64,000 nt of DNA from contig OX352761.1 of NCBI GenBank assembly GCA_947095585.1, forward strand, positions 130,230,277-130,294,276, in the 5' to 3' direction. Numbering within the stretch: position 1 is the first letter of the stretch; each line of letters starts with the position of its first letter. A model generated the notes under the pieces. That model was not told the origin of the DNA. It saw only the letters and a list, made by a program, of their open reading frames with translations, and ran no database searches. Positions 10,672 through 24,027 of this stretch are shown here, piece after piece. The position numbers and the translations under genes are program-made. The stretch is from Nephrocerus scutellatus. Taxonomy: Eukaryota > Arthropoda > Insecta > Diptera > Pipunculidae.

Positions 10672-10895
10672 TATTTACTACAATCTCAGCGAACACATTG
10701 CGCATGAGCAAGAATTCTCTTTAGTTTGTCGTTTGTGATTTCTGCTACTCTCTCGATTTAGCAGAAAAACCGGTTTGGACGCGTGAAAAATTCATTTCTT
10801 TGTATTTACTGCAGTCACAGCGAACACACATTCTCACATTTCTGCTTCTCTCTCGATTTAGAAAAAAAAACCGGTTTGGACGCGTGAAAAATAGC
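10672..10895. repeat. Two-copy direct repeat with Grainyhead-like sites
   Basis: Two diverged units (about 10672-10795 and 10803-10895) share 'cagcgaacaca', 'ctctctcgattta' and the identical block 'aaaccggtttggacgcgtga'. AAACCGGTTT is the consensus-type palindrome bound by Grainyhead/CP2 factors in flies. Whether it acts as a regulatory module or belongs to an unrecognised repeat cannot be told from one locus. Confidence 0.55.
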
Positions 10896-13800
10896 GTACA
10901 TGACTTGCAGAAAAGTGCTCATCGTGCTCGTTAGATTGCCGAACTCGGCTACCTCCTCGTTCGTCAAGCTTCGACCTCGCAACTCCACTTTCCTTGCTCG
11001 TTCTGTAATATACTATAGTAACTGCAAAGAAAAATGTAGAAACCAAAAAAGTACATCGCCTGTGTGTAATGTAATGAAAACCCGCATTTGCCATAGACAG
11101 CGTTTCTACCGTATTTATAAAATTCCCTTGCAATGCTGATACTTAATTCATTCTAAACGGTTTTGGCCTCGAGGTTTCTGTAAAACAACCTTTTACATTT
11201 TTTTATTTTTATTCACAGGTACATTCTTTAATGGTTTAATTACGATTAACTAGCAACTACGCGAAGGGGAAGATTTGATTTAATTGCTTCTTCTTTAGTT
11301 ATTTTATAGACCGTGAGCCTGAATTACAGTACGGGAGCACATAGAAAGTTTAAAAAGTGGGTCAGACTGAATGTCTCTGCTTACAAGGAGCTTTATAACA
11401 TGTGTTAGAAATAAGGTCAAAACTTATTATTATTTCCTTTTATTTTCAAGCTGTAATAAAAATGAATTATTTAAATGTTTGAACATACACACCATGTTTG
11501 AGCAGGTTTCGTTATATAATTACAAAACTTAAAACAATCTTCAAAAATTACGGTTTATCATACCTGGTATTACCATAACTGGTATTTGCACATATACCGT
11601 GGCGTTTCAATGAAAACAAAAGTTACACTTACATTTAATTTGGAAAAACAAAATTTGTTATGAATACAAAAATGTGACCAACTGAAGGATTTTAAACATA
11701 CTAGCCTTTCACCCCTTTCAAAACCGTGCCCATTTATGATATTTATGTCATACGAACTCTAAAAAGCTCTTCGCTGTCGTTAATTTTAAGGTTCACTCGT
11801 CAACGAAACGTGTCCGAAATATCCAAAAAGGCGCGGTTATTTCAATGACAATCGAACGCTGGTCACCAAACGACAGATAAGACGCTCCTCTAACTTGGCA
11901 TTCAAATCTTCAAAACAAAAATCAAACTATGTACGCGGTTATGATGACAATATGCAGTGAACGTGCCGAAAGTTGAAATTCACAGAGCGTCTATAGAGCA
12001 TAATTCATTGTCATTATAGGGTCGTTATTTCGTCTCTGTTTTAGAGACTACATTGCGTTACATTGAGGTATTTCTTAAATTGTTTTAGGAGACCTTGACA
12101 TTGAAACATGGTCAGTACTTGTTGTTGATGCTGTTATGAGTGAAAAGTTTATCCGAAAGTCTATAGAGTAATAGATGTAGTTTTTGTTTAATGCTGAGTT
12201 CGCGCATCTACTATTACCGATTTTGGTCATTGTGTCATTCTAGTGAAGAGGACGAAAAATTTCATTAAATATCTATCTAACCCGCTACGAATTGTTACTA
12301 CATGATTTAAAAGTGCATTAGTTCTTAGCCCTATTGTTTGACTAGACAAATTTCCGTAATGGGATTAAATGACAATTTTGCTAAGGCAAAGACATCAAAT
12401 AACACAGATACTTTTTGGAAGAACAACATGACACTTAACCCATATAGTTACTGAATGAAAATAAGCTGATGCGAGTATTTTTTGGCACATACGTTTTTAA
12501 ATGAAATGTAACGTAAATAATTTTACCTTTATCTATAGAAGTTTGTAATCTGCAATGAGAAGAATGAAAAGCGATTATTAAAATTTGATTCGGAATAGTA
12601 TTTTTTATATATATTTATAAATTTATTAAAAGGTCATCTTAAAACATTTTTTTGGCTGCAATATCAAATAAGCCAACAATTATTGAAACCAAAGTACGAA
12701 TAGACGGATTACAAGAGATAATAACCCTTTATTAAAAACTAATATTTCTCAATTCAGTATATCCACAATTTGTGCAATTATTCGAGTTACATCATTGTAA
12801 ACCGCAATCAAATACTTTCTAAACTACAAGCGCATAATATTGCAAACTATTCATGTGCAACATCAATTGAATTTTTTTCTCACTGTAATAAAGAATTCAA
12901 AAACTGCGTAATAAAATTGAACTTTTAATTGAATTGAATTTGAATTAAACTTAAATGTTAGCTCATCATTTTACAACCAACAATTATTCGAATTAAGTAG
13001 CCATGCATCAGTGGGTAACATAATGCTGTGCTTGACAACGACATGGAATCATGCAAGCTTTGCACGCTTAACGGGAGGCAAATATTACTCCTTGACTTAA
13101 CTGTATAATAAGAGTTGATGAAAAAAAAAATAATTAAAAAAAACGTAAACTCACTGTTCTGTGAAATTGAAAACAAAATCATATTTTGTTCCTTGTAAAT
13201 TTTCAAACGTAGCAATTATCTAACGTTTACTGGGTACACCAACCAGGTACATGGATTGAAAAAATGAACACGTGCTGCACGCAATCCGGTTTACACCATC
13301 CAATATTTACTCACTTGTGCGTAACCCGATCTTTCATCACCGAAGAGTTGTCAATTGTGGGATACTCTTGGTTGCACAAGATGTTGCACAGGATTGTTGC
13401 AGAAGAAATACAGAAGTAAATGAAAAAGTCGGCCGTAGCCAAACAAATTTGGAATTTATAATAAGGGCATCACGAATTCACGACTATAGCGTAAAAAGTA
13501 CCGGAAATAACAGAATGATTTATGCTTGACAATGCGCCAAGAGAATATGAAAGATTTTTGAGATAAGAATATATGCTTTTGGTTGTATCTTATTAACACC
13601 GATTACGATTGTGTTCTTCACAGGAAAACAGCTGTGCGAGTTATACGTAGAAAACAATTGAGTGTAAAAATAATTTACCCATCCCATACAATAAATTACG
13701 TACATCGCAGATATAAATAATTAACACGATAACTAACTTAACAATCGTTTAAGTAACGCCAAGAGAGCAGGTAAATGAAAATTATTAGTAATTGGCAACA

Positions 13801-14204
13801 CAGGGTACTTTAAATCGAAAAGAAAAGCTACATTCGATTAAAAAAATAAAAAAATTAAAAAATTAAATTATAAAAATTTTAAAAATATGAATACGTCTAT
13901 GTATCGCAAATATTTCTTTATACTTTCATATGGTTTTTGAGTTTCAATGATGATCTTAAACTTTTTTGTAACATATTATGAAAAATATTTCAATAATTGA
14001 AGGTTAAGTTTGGTAAAACGAAATTTCCGTTATTTGCCTACTGATTGGTCACATAGGCTAATCACCCTGTGTTTACAGTTAATCTTCTCTAGGATAATTG
14101 AATAAGATTATTTAAGTGTAATAAGTATTTATCACACTTTAAAGAAAATACAACAAAACTCTAAAATTACTCCGTAAATTAACTATAAACATGGAATATA
14201 TCAT
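10896..14204. other. Long stretch with no supported gene
   Basis: Frames up to 91 codons occur (for example 10858-11133 minus, 13272-13529 plus) but none shows a known motif or convincing splice signals. 10900-11000 is GC-richer. The rest is AT-rich intergenic or intronic sequence. Confidence 0.35.
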
Positions 14205-14600
14205 TACGTACAGTTCCGGTGCGCTCCGCTGCTTGCACACATGAACCCCTGCCTTCCCTTTTCCACCGTGGGGTTGGATATGTACTGTAGCCTATAACCT
14301 TCCCCACCTGTCAATATCTTAGTTAAAAATTTTAAAAAATTGCTTTGATTTTGATTTTACAACATTTTACATTTTCTGACCCTGTGGAAGATGGAAGGGG
14401 CTGTTCTATAGCTTGTTCATCCAACTGCCAATAATATACAGTGAAAATTTTATAAAAATCGATTTGCTAATTTGGATGATATTAACATTTATTTACATTT
14501 CCCCAACTGCAAACTTCATTAAAATCGGTTGGTAAATGTGAGCTTTAATAAATAACAACGGCACACAATTTCATTTTTATTTATATAGAAGATAGATAGA
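14205..14600. other. Probable fragment of an unclassified dispersed repeat
   Basis: A less AT-rich block (ccggtgcgctccgctgcttg) is followed by 'attaaaatcggttggtaaat' and an ending 'tatatagaagatagatagaa', a style common at ends of non-autonomous insect elements. There is no second copy in the window to prove it. Confidence 0.25.
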
Positions 14601-14790
14601 AGAAGATAGATGATTCTTCATCAGCCAACTAAAGTTATTATTACAAAATTAATTAGTTAAATATCGAAATTATAAAAGAAAAAATGAAACGAGGTACTTT
14701 TATTTTGAAATTAAAGTTAAAAATTTAGGCGATAATGATGACAAAACACACAAGCAACATTAATTAATATATGTATCTGATTATTCGGAT

Positions 14791-15015
14791 TTGGCAGTAA
14801 ATGAAGGCAACCTTCGCGTACGGAGCAAATTTAAGAAGACATGCCTCAACCTTTGCGTACGGAACAAATTTAAGAAGACATGCCTCATAAACGTTCATGT
14901 ACCTACAGAGGATTACCGAGACTATCAAAAAACAGACTTCTTTCAATCATTCGAATGGGAACTCCATGTTGGCCCTGATGAAAAAATCATTCTGGGGGAT
15001 ATGAACGCAAAATAA
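14791..15015 (+). pseudogene. LINE endonuclease fragment
   Basis: The frame reads ...KFKKTCLINVHVPTEDYRD, then FFQSFEWEL...IILGDMNAK and stops. This matches the apurinic-type endonuclease of RTE-like LINEs: 'INVHAPTED' followed by 'KIILGDxNAK'. It is cut off right after the GDMNAK motif. An in-frame 13-residue duplication at its start is described separately. The family's role is target nicking during retrotransposition; this copy is dead. Confidence 0.75.
14811..14888 (+). repeat. 39 bp tandem duplication inside LINE fragment
   Basis: Units 14811-14849 and 14850-14888 agree at 36 of 39 positions and encode LRVRSKFKKTCLN and LCVRNKFKKTCLI. The length keeps the reading frame. Confidence 0.9.
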
Positions 15016-15065
15016 TGAATCCATTCACAAAGCCGAGTGGGTCTCCTCTGATTGCGAGCTGATTT

Positions 15066-15385
15066 GGACTTAGACACTCACAAAAGTTCAGCTCTCTAGG
15101 TCGTGTGGAAGTTGCCTATAAAGGACCTCAAAAAGTCGGGAAAAAAAACAACCCATATCACACGCGACACGCTTCATACTCGAAATATACAAAATGCTAT
15201 TGCGGACTTAGACACTCTCTCTAGGTCATGTGGAAGTTGGTTAAAAATGACCTCAAAAAGTCGAAAACAGAAAACCCATCACATCGCACCACACACGACA
15301 CGTGTCATACTCGGAATATAAAAAATGCTATTTCGGACTTAAAAAGTTACAAAATTTCATCTCACTAGGTCGTGTGGAAGTGAGG
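15066..15385 (+). repeat. Local tandem repeat, about 135 bp x 2.4
   Basis: Units begin with 'ggactt' at 15066, 15204 and 15335. Each carries 'ctaggtc.tgtggaagt'; the first two also share 'gacctcaaaaagtcg', a run of acac/gcgacac and 'aatgctatt'. The third is cut short where the LTR fragment starts. A diverged single copy lies at 36.69-36.87 kb. Confidence 0.8.
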
Positions 15386-15722
15386 TATTTATAATCATTG
15401 AGAAGTTTCCAGAAGCGTCCAATCTTATAGAACAGAAAAGACCAGAAAATTGCGGCAACTCCCCTCGTTTACAACTAACCATACTCATATGTAATGATGT
15501 GTGCAATCATGTACCTACAGGTTTGACAACATTTTTGACCAGTACATAATGATTTAAACTTATAGTCAGTTATATTTAAAACAATCTAATTAATCTTACA
15601 GTCTTTTGCTTTTGTAGGTGCTTTATTCTAATTCAGTGGATATTTTTGTACGATTATGTACATTGCGATTTATCTTGGGTTTCGAATTCCATTATCAGCG
15701 CTACTAACTACTTTTCGTAATA
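15380..15722 (-). mobile_element. Antisense LTR fragment (LTR family, copy 3)
   Basis: Reverse-complement match to the LTRs at 32.9 and 46.7 kb: 'gagaagtttccagaag', 'tactcatatgtaatga', 'agtacataatgatttaaa', 'ctaattcagtggata', 'gtacattgcgatttatc', ending 'ttttcgtaata' where the LTR should begin TGTTACGA. The part of the LTR downstream of the promoter is missing. No internal retroelement region adjoins it. Confidence 0.8.
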
Positions 15723-16499
15723 ATACGAGTATATACTGATTTGCTTATGCCGTTTGATAGACAGACAGCGGTCTATGTACTCCACCTCGGTCTACCACGG
15801 TAGGTAGACTGAAATGGATAGTTCTAGGAATGTTTCAGACAGATAAAAAAACATGAAATAGATTGAACAGAATATACCCAGACAAATAAATTCCTTTCAG
15901 TATTCTGGAATGTTCCAAAGGTTTGAAAAACGTTTCTGAATGAACTCAGATGATAGATCGTTGATAATAATTTTTGATCAAATAAAGTTATCTGTTTTTT
16001 TGTTCGTGCCATTCTTTAAAACTATTGCGTTTTATTTAGGTCAAAGAATACCTTAACAATTTACGCAGAGCTAAATTATTAAGAATTTCGTTTTTATCTT
16101 TGTTATCTTGAATAAAGATATTTAACTGCTCGTGTTAAGATAAGATAACATATTTCTAGGAAGCCTGTTATCAGCAAAACACTCTTATTCAAATCAACAA
16201 AGATTTAGCTCCAAGTTGAAGGAAAACGAGAAAATATACATATCATTTAGATGCGGGCGTTTATTTTACGACATTATTTCTGTAATAAAAATTTCAAAAA
16301 AGTTTCATGTTTATATTTTAAAAACCTTTTGCATATTTATTCAATTACAAATTGTTGTTACAACATTTTTCTCTCAGCCTAACTAATATTTTTATTATGA
16401 TATTGTTGTCAGGTTGACACAATGCAAACTTGCAATACATATAAGCGTAATTATGCGCTGATGGTAAATTCTAGATTATAATATTTCAAGCTTTATGTA
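15723..16499. other. No feature seen
   Basis: AT-rich; short frames without motifs. Confidence 0.35.
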
Positions 16500-16550
16500 T
16501 CATCATCATATTTGGCTCTACAACCGATGTCCGGTCCTGGCCTCGCGAAG
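16500..16550 (-). repeat. Orphan 3' tail of an RTE-like LINE
   Basis: 'tcatcatcatatttggctct' followed by 'acaaccgatgtccggtcctg' and gcctcgcg is the reverse complement of the LINE end at 49.76-49.82 kb, including the terminal ATGATG repeat. Only about 50 bp remain. Confidence 0.7.
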
Positions 16551-19500
16551 TATATGTATAGTATTCATATTTCCTAGCGCCTTTGGACGAACAGTATTTA
16601 TTAAAGTTTACTTTTTAATTAGTTACAGATATGATTCAATATTTAATTCAACAAAAAATACCGTATACGTATATGTCATAATCTACAGAATATATATCCA
16701 CTGAACAAACAAATATGTAATGACATTGATTTAACGACGAATAAATTGTAAGAAATTAAAAAAATTTCGTAGCATTACCAAAAATTTCTATTGCCAATCA
16801 GTTGTTAGCTCAGTTAACGGTTATTAAAATTAAAAAAAAAATCGTCTAATATTGTGTTAGCTAGCCACAGGCTAACTCTAACCACCGACTAAAATTCCAT
16901 ATTGTATCACAAAACAACTGAATTATTACATTTACTAGTACCCGTCAAAAATTACGTGCATTTTTATAAACTAAATGCATATTTAAGAAAATTCTTAAAT
17001 GCTGTCCAATATATAGCTGACCTCTTGAGTGAGCTTTTCTCGGTCTGATTGGGAAAGAGTTGTTGGAGTGTAACAAGGGGAAACATGCAAGTAAATGGTA
17101 ATTCAGTAGTTAATAGTACATAGTTCAAAGTGGTTAAAGGTAATTAATAGTAGTTAAATTATTTAATTATTAGTTATTTAATAATTTTGCTAATGAATTT
17201 AAGTTAAACGTGCCGAAATGTGTTTTTATTAACAATGATTGCCCTGTTACTTAAAAATTAATATCAACTTTTTCAAAATCTCTGTTGAGTTAATTGAACT
17301 TTAAAAACCAATTAAACAATTAGCCGGTCCATATCGGGCAACGAACTAAACCAATTTTATAGTCTGCTAGTTATAGTGAAACGGTTTTCTTGCTAACAAA
17401 TAATTAAATCAAGTTAGCCTTTTGTTAACGTTGTTCTTAAACCGGTCATTAATTTCTAATAAAACAGAACAAGTACATTTGCGTAAAACGTCACTTCCAA
17501 GAAAAAACCATTGTGCTGATTCTACACTTAAGTGTAGTATACACAAGTCACTAGTAACCACTACAAATGTATTACGATATTCCATTATCAATCCAGCTAA
17601 AAATTAAATAAACTGTCTGCTCTGTTAAGAAATAATTTATCATTTGATCTGAATAAAAAAAATCAAAATAGAACTATACTTTTAACAGCCAATTAAACAA
17701 CCAACGCACACAATGCCATCAAGCTAAACCAATTGCTAAGTTTGCTTAGCCCAAACAACATCGTCCGGTTTGACTGTCTAATGCTTGGGACTAAATCATT
17801 TATACGTTTTGGACACAATTCGGTGTAATTTCAATTGAATCAATTCCGGCCAGACCGTCGACGATGTCGATGCCAATGTCATGCATGATGATCATAACTG
17901 CAAATAATAATTAAGAAGACGTCCGTCCAAAGCAATACGATGCAACAATAAATGTGTAGCTTCAATAAAATGAGCGAACGCCTGAATAGAATTGTTCTGA
18001 ATGCGCAATTAACTCTTGCATAATGTATCACCGTCGGGTCATTAGGGTAATTGGTCTCATTGGTTTCAGGTGGGATAAACCAAGCCAGCAAATCACTTTT
18101 GCAATGACTTAGTTACTATGTAATATTTATCGTCAGTATTTCATTCAGCCGCACAGTATATTTGTTTTAGATGGCCAGTATATTTTCACAAAAAATACGC
18201 CGAAAACCCGACTAGAGTGTGCTTACCTATGGTGAAAACTATTTTTGTAAATCTTGTGAAAGATTGTCATGTAGCAAAATCTATTCAGCTTGAAGACTTA
18301 AGCTTCAATTTGTTTTAAGCTGAATGACAATTCTTATATTTGCATTTTTAAAATATGCGATCGTTTTCATAGATTTTCTCACAAGTCTCACTTTGACAAT
18401 ATATATATAGCTTCTCAATGACACTTAATAAATTAAGTTAGCGGTGCCTAGATTAGCTGACACTGAAGATTATTATTCACAGGAAATTAAATCTTAAGTT
18501 CTTCAAGTAATGTTATACACCGTGTATATGTACATGCCTACGATCTATCTTTTGTTAGAAGTGTTAAGCTTCATTATTTTTAAGTTCAATCTGTCTTTAA
18601 GGTCGGAGTCTGTTAAATATATGTTCTCCTTATTTAATTAAAAGTATAACATTTAAATTAAAATTGTATAAAACTCCCCCAAGACACATCGAAGCGAAAA
18701 TCAACATTAACAATAATCACAACCACTTAAATTATTAACCTTATTATAGTACAGCAAAAACACCATGCAAAATAATAAATTCAATTGGAATATATTAGTT
18801 GCAAACAGAAAGCATAGACTTACACATGCAAATTTGCTGTTTGCTTGAGTACTCAATCGCAAGAGAAGTAGTTTTGTACAGTGTACACAGTATCCTTGCA
18901 CGTATATATTCCTTTCTGCTTCAACGAACAAGGAGCATTTATGCAAATTTATACACTTCACTACGATGCCGACGTATTGACTTAACGTGTTTTCGCATTA
19001 TGATAGAAATAGGATCATAATGCGTCTAAGGTAAGGAATATTTATCAGAGGTATGAGAAGAAAAATAGTACTGTGGGGTGAGTGCATTAGACTAATAGCA
19101 AAATCGAAATCAATTTTATAATTTGCATTGGCATCCTGGACTGCGGACTGGAAGGAAATGTGTGCTATGAGTCGATGGCTGGGAGTATCCTTACCACAAC
19201 CACAATTATTTTCAAACAATTTATTTTAATGCAGCTAAGATGATGAGGAGAATTTGAGAAGATTATTAATGGTAATTTATTATAATTCTTAATATCTGTA
19301 TGTATGTTGAAACGAACGGTATCTTCGATTGCAACGCCGTTTTTTACAGGGTATACATGTATATAGCTATAGTTTTGCAGGATATATTCCTGGTTCGTGG
19401 ACATTATGAGGAAAAGAAAATTATGTTTATTAAATTATAAAGGGGTGGTTAGGTATAGATGATACAATTTTGATTTCGATGTTGTGTCCAATTTTAAGCA

Positions 19501-20080
19501 ATTACATACACATCATATTTGTGCTGTTATGAATACTCCAAATCTAGACTCTAGAATAGGGGCACGAAGTGATCTAATTGCGTCTAGTGTGAACTAGCGC
19601 TCAATGTTTGTATGGGTAACAAAGCACCTTTGAACAGCTAATAATACAATGAACAATTCCAAAGATTCAATTTATTGGGGTAAGAGAGTAAAGCGAGCTT
19701 CTCAGCTCGCCATATGCATAGTTGTAATTCAGTCCAAACACTGAATTATCTTAAAAGTTCAATAGTAACCATTTAATTCACAAAATCGTAAAAAAAAATT
19801 TTGGGAAAAACTTTTTTTTCTAATAAATATCCTTTTAAAAAAAATTTTTTTCTAAAATTTATTTTTTTATTAACTTTTTTTCTTTATGAATAAAAAAATT
19901 ACGCCATCGTAAGCTAAGCGCTAACCAATTGTTTTAAAATAAGTCCCATCAAATTTTGACTGGTAAAAGCCGAGATATACGACACAGCAAACAAACGTAC
20001 AAACGTATACACGTTCGCTGAAAAATGTCCATGTCTTCTGAATATAAGCTGCACCATTCGGGCTCGCAATAAATATCCTA
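16551..20080. other. Long stretch with no supported gene
   Basis: AT-rich with small frames (up to 84 codons) that lack motifs. A 7 bp stem, 4 nt loop hairpin (GCGAGCT-tctc-AGCTCGC) lies at 19693-19710. Long T and A runs fill 19790-19880. Confidence 0.35.
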
Positions 20081-20084
20081 ATGG

Positions 20085-20885
20085 CAACTATCATTCTCGA
20101 GCGGATGAAGGTACGAATCGGGTATACACTCAAGTGGGCGTTATCGGGGGTGGATCGTGTGGCGACCATATCATCACCCTGCGTATCATTTTCGAGCAGT
20201 CTGTGGACTTCTACCGGTTTAACCGAGAATACATATGGAGATCACTTCTTGGGAGGGAAATTCCCCCTAAAATAATTGCTTTAATAAAAGAGTTCTACAA
20301 TAACGCAAGGTGTTTCGTTTGCATAATGTACAGCTCTCCGACTCTTTCGAAGTGCGACAGGGAGCAAGAAAAGTGGATGTTCTACCGCCAATCCTTTTTA
20401 TACTGGCGATAGATGATGTACTGACTGCCATAGTTGGATCAATGGAGAGACATGGCATTCAATGGACACCGTTTCAAAGGATTAGCCACTTGGATTATGC
20501 CGATGATATATGTTTCCTGGCAAGTAATATCAATAATCACTCCAGATGAAAGGAGAGTCAATCGGTCTAAGGATAAAAATGGTAAAAAGACAAAAATAGT
20601 GCCCACAGGCAGCTCCACAAATCAATGTATTATTTTGCAGGAGGCACCTATTGAAGAAGTCGAACAGTTTAATTAAATCGGAAGTATTGTATCAGCTGAT
20701 GGTGGCACAGATCTGAACGTCAATAAATAAATAAAGCCCGAGGTGCCTTCAGTGCTCTATCTTCAATTTATAAATCCAGCCAAGTTAATGCCTGCGAAGT
20801 CTAACAAGTCTCGGCAAACATCTCGAGGAAATTACAGACTTTTGAGAATCGCTGTCTGCGCTACATCCTAAAAATTAGTTGACCA
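20085..20885 (+). mobile_element. LINE reverse-transcriptase remnant
   Basis: Pieces in broken frames give the palm and thumb of a non-LTR reverse transcriptase: REYIWRSLLGREIPPKIIAL, FEVRQGAR, LPPILFILAIDDVL, then HLDYADDICFLA with an intact YADD box near 20496-20507. Further on the DNA still matches the sister copy at 30.0-30.2 kb ('ggtgccttcagtgctctatc', 'catctcgaggaaatt'). Stops and frameshifts are frequent. The motif order fits an RTE-like LINE with a 'GIQW' element between the B motif and the YADD box. Confidence 0.85.
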
Positions 20886-22329
20886 CAAAGTGGAAATGCC
20901 GATGGATTGGTCAGACTGTAACGAAGTTGATCTAATCCGACTATTATTTTGGATTAAATCACCTTCGTCACACACCATATCTCGAAAAATACACCAGAAT
21001 TATAAATTATGTCAAAACCCCTATATATTACGCAACACTAAAATCATACTGTACTCCTGTAGATATATGCGAAAATGATTATACCTCAAATTATGACATT
21101 AAGATTAACCGCCTAAAAGCATTATACTAAACACCCGATCAAAAAAACACCCAAAGCACCACAGTACTGCAGCTGCATAATATATAACCAGTGCAGTACG
21201 ACAATAGCGCTATTAGAATTCCCAGCGAATCAATGAACATGGGCATGTAAAATGGACAAGAAAATTCCAAATAATCAAATTAAGTTTGTTATTTAAACTA
21301 CTAACAAATAATTTAAATAAAACACTTTTTATTTTAATTTTATTATAAATAGACATACCACAAAAAATTAGCATATTCGTACTAATTTAAATTTATGATC
21401 ACTTTTAACATTACCTCGGTGTATTTTAAAACGAAAAAACCTACGTGTCATTTTAAGCACCATTGGATAAATATTTTCTTACCTCGGATCTAAACGTTTT
21501 ACGTTTTACTTATATGTGGCACGTTAGTGAAATAAAAACAAGATCCACGATTGTGTGGCAAATTTATATGCAACATAGGTGGTTCTTTCAACGAAACATC
21601 TTACATCTATATATATACACGTACAATCAGAAGCCACAAAAATAAACAAAAACGACCAAGATAAATATTGTATTAGTACGTATACAAGAAAGTCACATTT
21701 CTCTCATTTAGCTTCTTAGAGCGATTTATTGGATTGAGAACGTTTTTCAGGTAAAACTAAGAGTTCTTCCTTAGGAAATGCGAACAAATGAAAATTCAAA
21801 TGCAACCGCCCCCATCATAATCTCTGTTAAAACTCGCACGTACACGTAACTGAAATATTAAACCCAAAATACTGCGAAACTTTTAATTTTTTTTTGTGTT
21901 TGACCAAAATGTCAAAAAAAAAACTCCTTTTAGCAGTTGGATTTAAGTTGAAGTCGTGTTCATCTACTTCTTTTACTCTAATCGCCTTAGTACAAATGTT
22001 ACAAACTAAGTTGCGTTTATTCAGTTTTCATGCAGTTCTTCGGTCTGTGGACGGACAACCCATAGTGAACTGTATTTTGTTATTGGAAAAAACTTAATTA
22101 TGTGCCCGTACAAAAAGTCACGCGCACAATTCCTTCCCAATGGAAGATTTATTGCTCATGAACTGGATAAAATGAAGAGCGCCTCGAATGAGGTTGTCAA
22201 ATTGATACCAATAAACAAAAGGATAACAAATTGCTTTTGTTATGACATTGAAATTTAGTTATTCTTGCACATTAATAGAGGTTTTCGAATAAGGACGGCA
22301 TTCTCATTTTAAGAATTTCGCCTTGGCAC
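20886..22329. other. No feature seen
   Basis: AT-rich; no frame over 70 codons has a motif. Confidence 0.35.
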
Positions 22330-23105
22330 ACTTTTGTTTCTTCCTCCCATATTTGCACATTCCATTGTGGGCGTCACCGTAGTTGTGTCTGGTCTCTTCG
22401 TTATGAAGTGCTTAGTGATGAAATCTGTACTCGGAGCTCCATACTAACAAGATAGTGGTACGAGTCAACGTTGGCATTAGGTTCGGGCTGTGGCGGCAAT
22501 CTATCAACACGTGGTCTATCTTCTGAATATTGGCTGCATCAGGAGATACCAAGGTGGCTTTGTGGATATTCCTTTCTTTGCTTTCTTCGCCGGTTCTTAA
22601 GGCGTGTCCATTTCTCTTCACATGCAATCTTTTGAGAGGATGCAATCCGCGCTCGTATACCATGCCAACAAGATATTGGTCCAAGTCGACGTTGGCCCCT
22701 CGGTGCGTTCGTTTCCATTTCACATCCACCGCATCTTCTGGATTGCTGTTATGTCAGCCTTATATTTGAACAGGGTATCGGCTAGCTGCTGTGCAGCTCG
22801 AGCTCTATACAGTGAGAACGTGAGAAAATTCTTAAATCGTTTAGCCGTGGTCGTCATCGTTCATCAGTGTATCCGAGATTGATTTTGGGTTCCGTAATAA
22901 AAAAAATACGGACGAGGTAACTTAACTTTGAAGGGACTAGCCCCATCATTCAGCTTTTCCTGTATTGGAGGAAAATTACCGGCGACCACCACGTAGAGGT
23001 TTGATCGCACTTCCACCAGTCAGAGAGAATTATGGCAACTTGCAATTCTAATGCATTTTGTGTTATTCCCCCTATTCTGCTGATGGCTAACCGCCGAGTA
23101 AAAAG
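22330..23105 (-). mobile_element. RTE-like LINE 5' region and endonuclease, rearranged
   Basis: On the minus strand 23105-22760 matches the 5' part of the copy at 39.2-38.9 kb (shared 'gaagggactagccc', 'aggtttgatcgcacttccac'). Endonuclease pieces follow: RGANVDLDQYLVGMVYERG near 22710-22650, and after it NIHKATLVSPDAA and KIDHVLIDCRHSPNLM near 22585-22490. In the intact copy at 62 kb the order is reversed (the HKT/IDHVLIDRRH part precedes RGANVDSDHYLVG), so this copy is scrambled or duplicated internally. Confidence 0.8.
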
Positions 23106-24027
23106 ATCACATCAGAAAATTATCGGATTGAAATAAAATATCTGAATTTTGACAATTAAATTATCTCTCCGATTACTCCGACATAAAAAACACGCCTTAT
23201 ATAGAAGTATGTAAAGATCTGAAGCAACCACCTATGGACAGAGCAATGTGCAAGTGCACACTTTGCCAATATGGGAGATCCGGGACTGGAGTTAATACCA
23301 ACAACTGAGATATAATTGGAGTATTTAAATATCCAGGCTATTGCTAAAATTTATGTTATTTTGGACACACCTTTTTAATTATTTTAATGTGTTTCAACAA
23401 CTGCTTAACGACTTTAATCCCCATTATAGGCAGTCTTAACATAAAAACCTTTTTAAAGGCGTCACGATTTTTGTAAGTTACAAAAACAACGTTGAAATTA
23501 CATAACATAACATATAATCATGGTGGCGTTGTAGCATTGGGTCCCTTCTCGACCGAGAGAAAATTAAAATCAAGCTTATAAGAATGAAATTAAAAATATA
23601 CGTTGTGGTGCATCCTAGGATTCATCCATCACCTACCACAAATATTGCTGCCTGCTGAACCCAACCACAAAACACCAATATACTCCTGAAAATGTAATAA
23701 AACTGAATAAGCGCACAATCAAAAATTAATGATCTCGCTATTTTCGCAGACAAAAAATAATGCAAATGACCACCAGTTAATGTTATGCATAAAAAAAAGT
23801 AAATTTGATAATTTTCCTCAATCAGCATGAATCCTCTCTGAACAAGTGGACCAGCAGAAAAAAATCCATTGGACACATCCCAATGCTTGCTCGGCAAAAT
23901 TAAATAATAAACGACATTAAATAGATTGCATTGCTGCTCGTCGCCATTTATGGATCCTCTTATTGCGTGTTACATACATAAATATTAATGTTGCCAATCG
24001 AAAGCATTCCATTTCAAAAAATGAATA
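23106..24027. other. No feature seen
   Basis: AT-rich sequence without recognisable content up to the TA that flanks the palindromic element. Confidence 0.35.
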
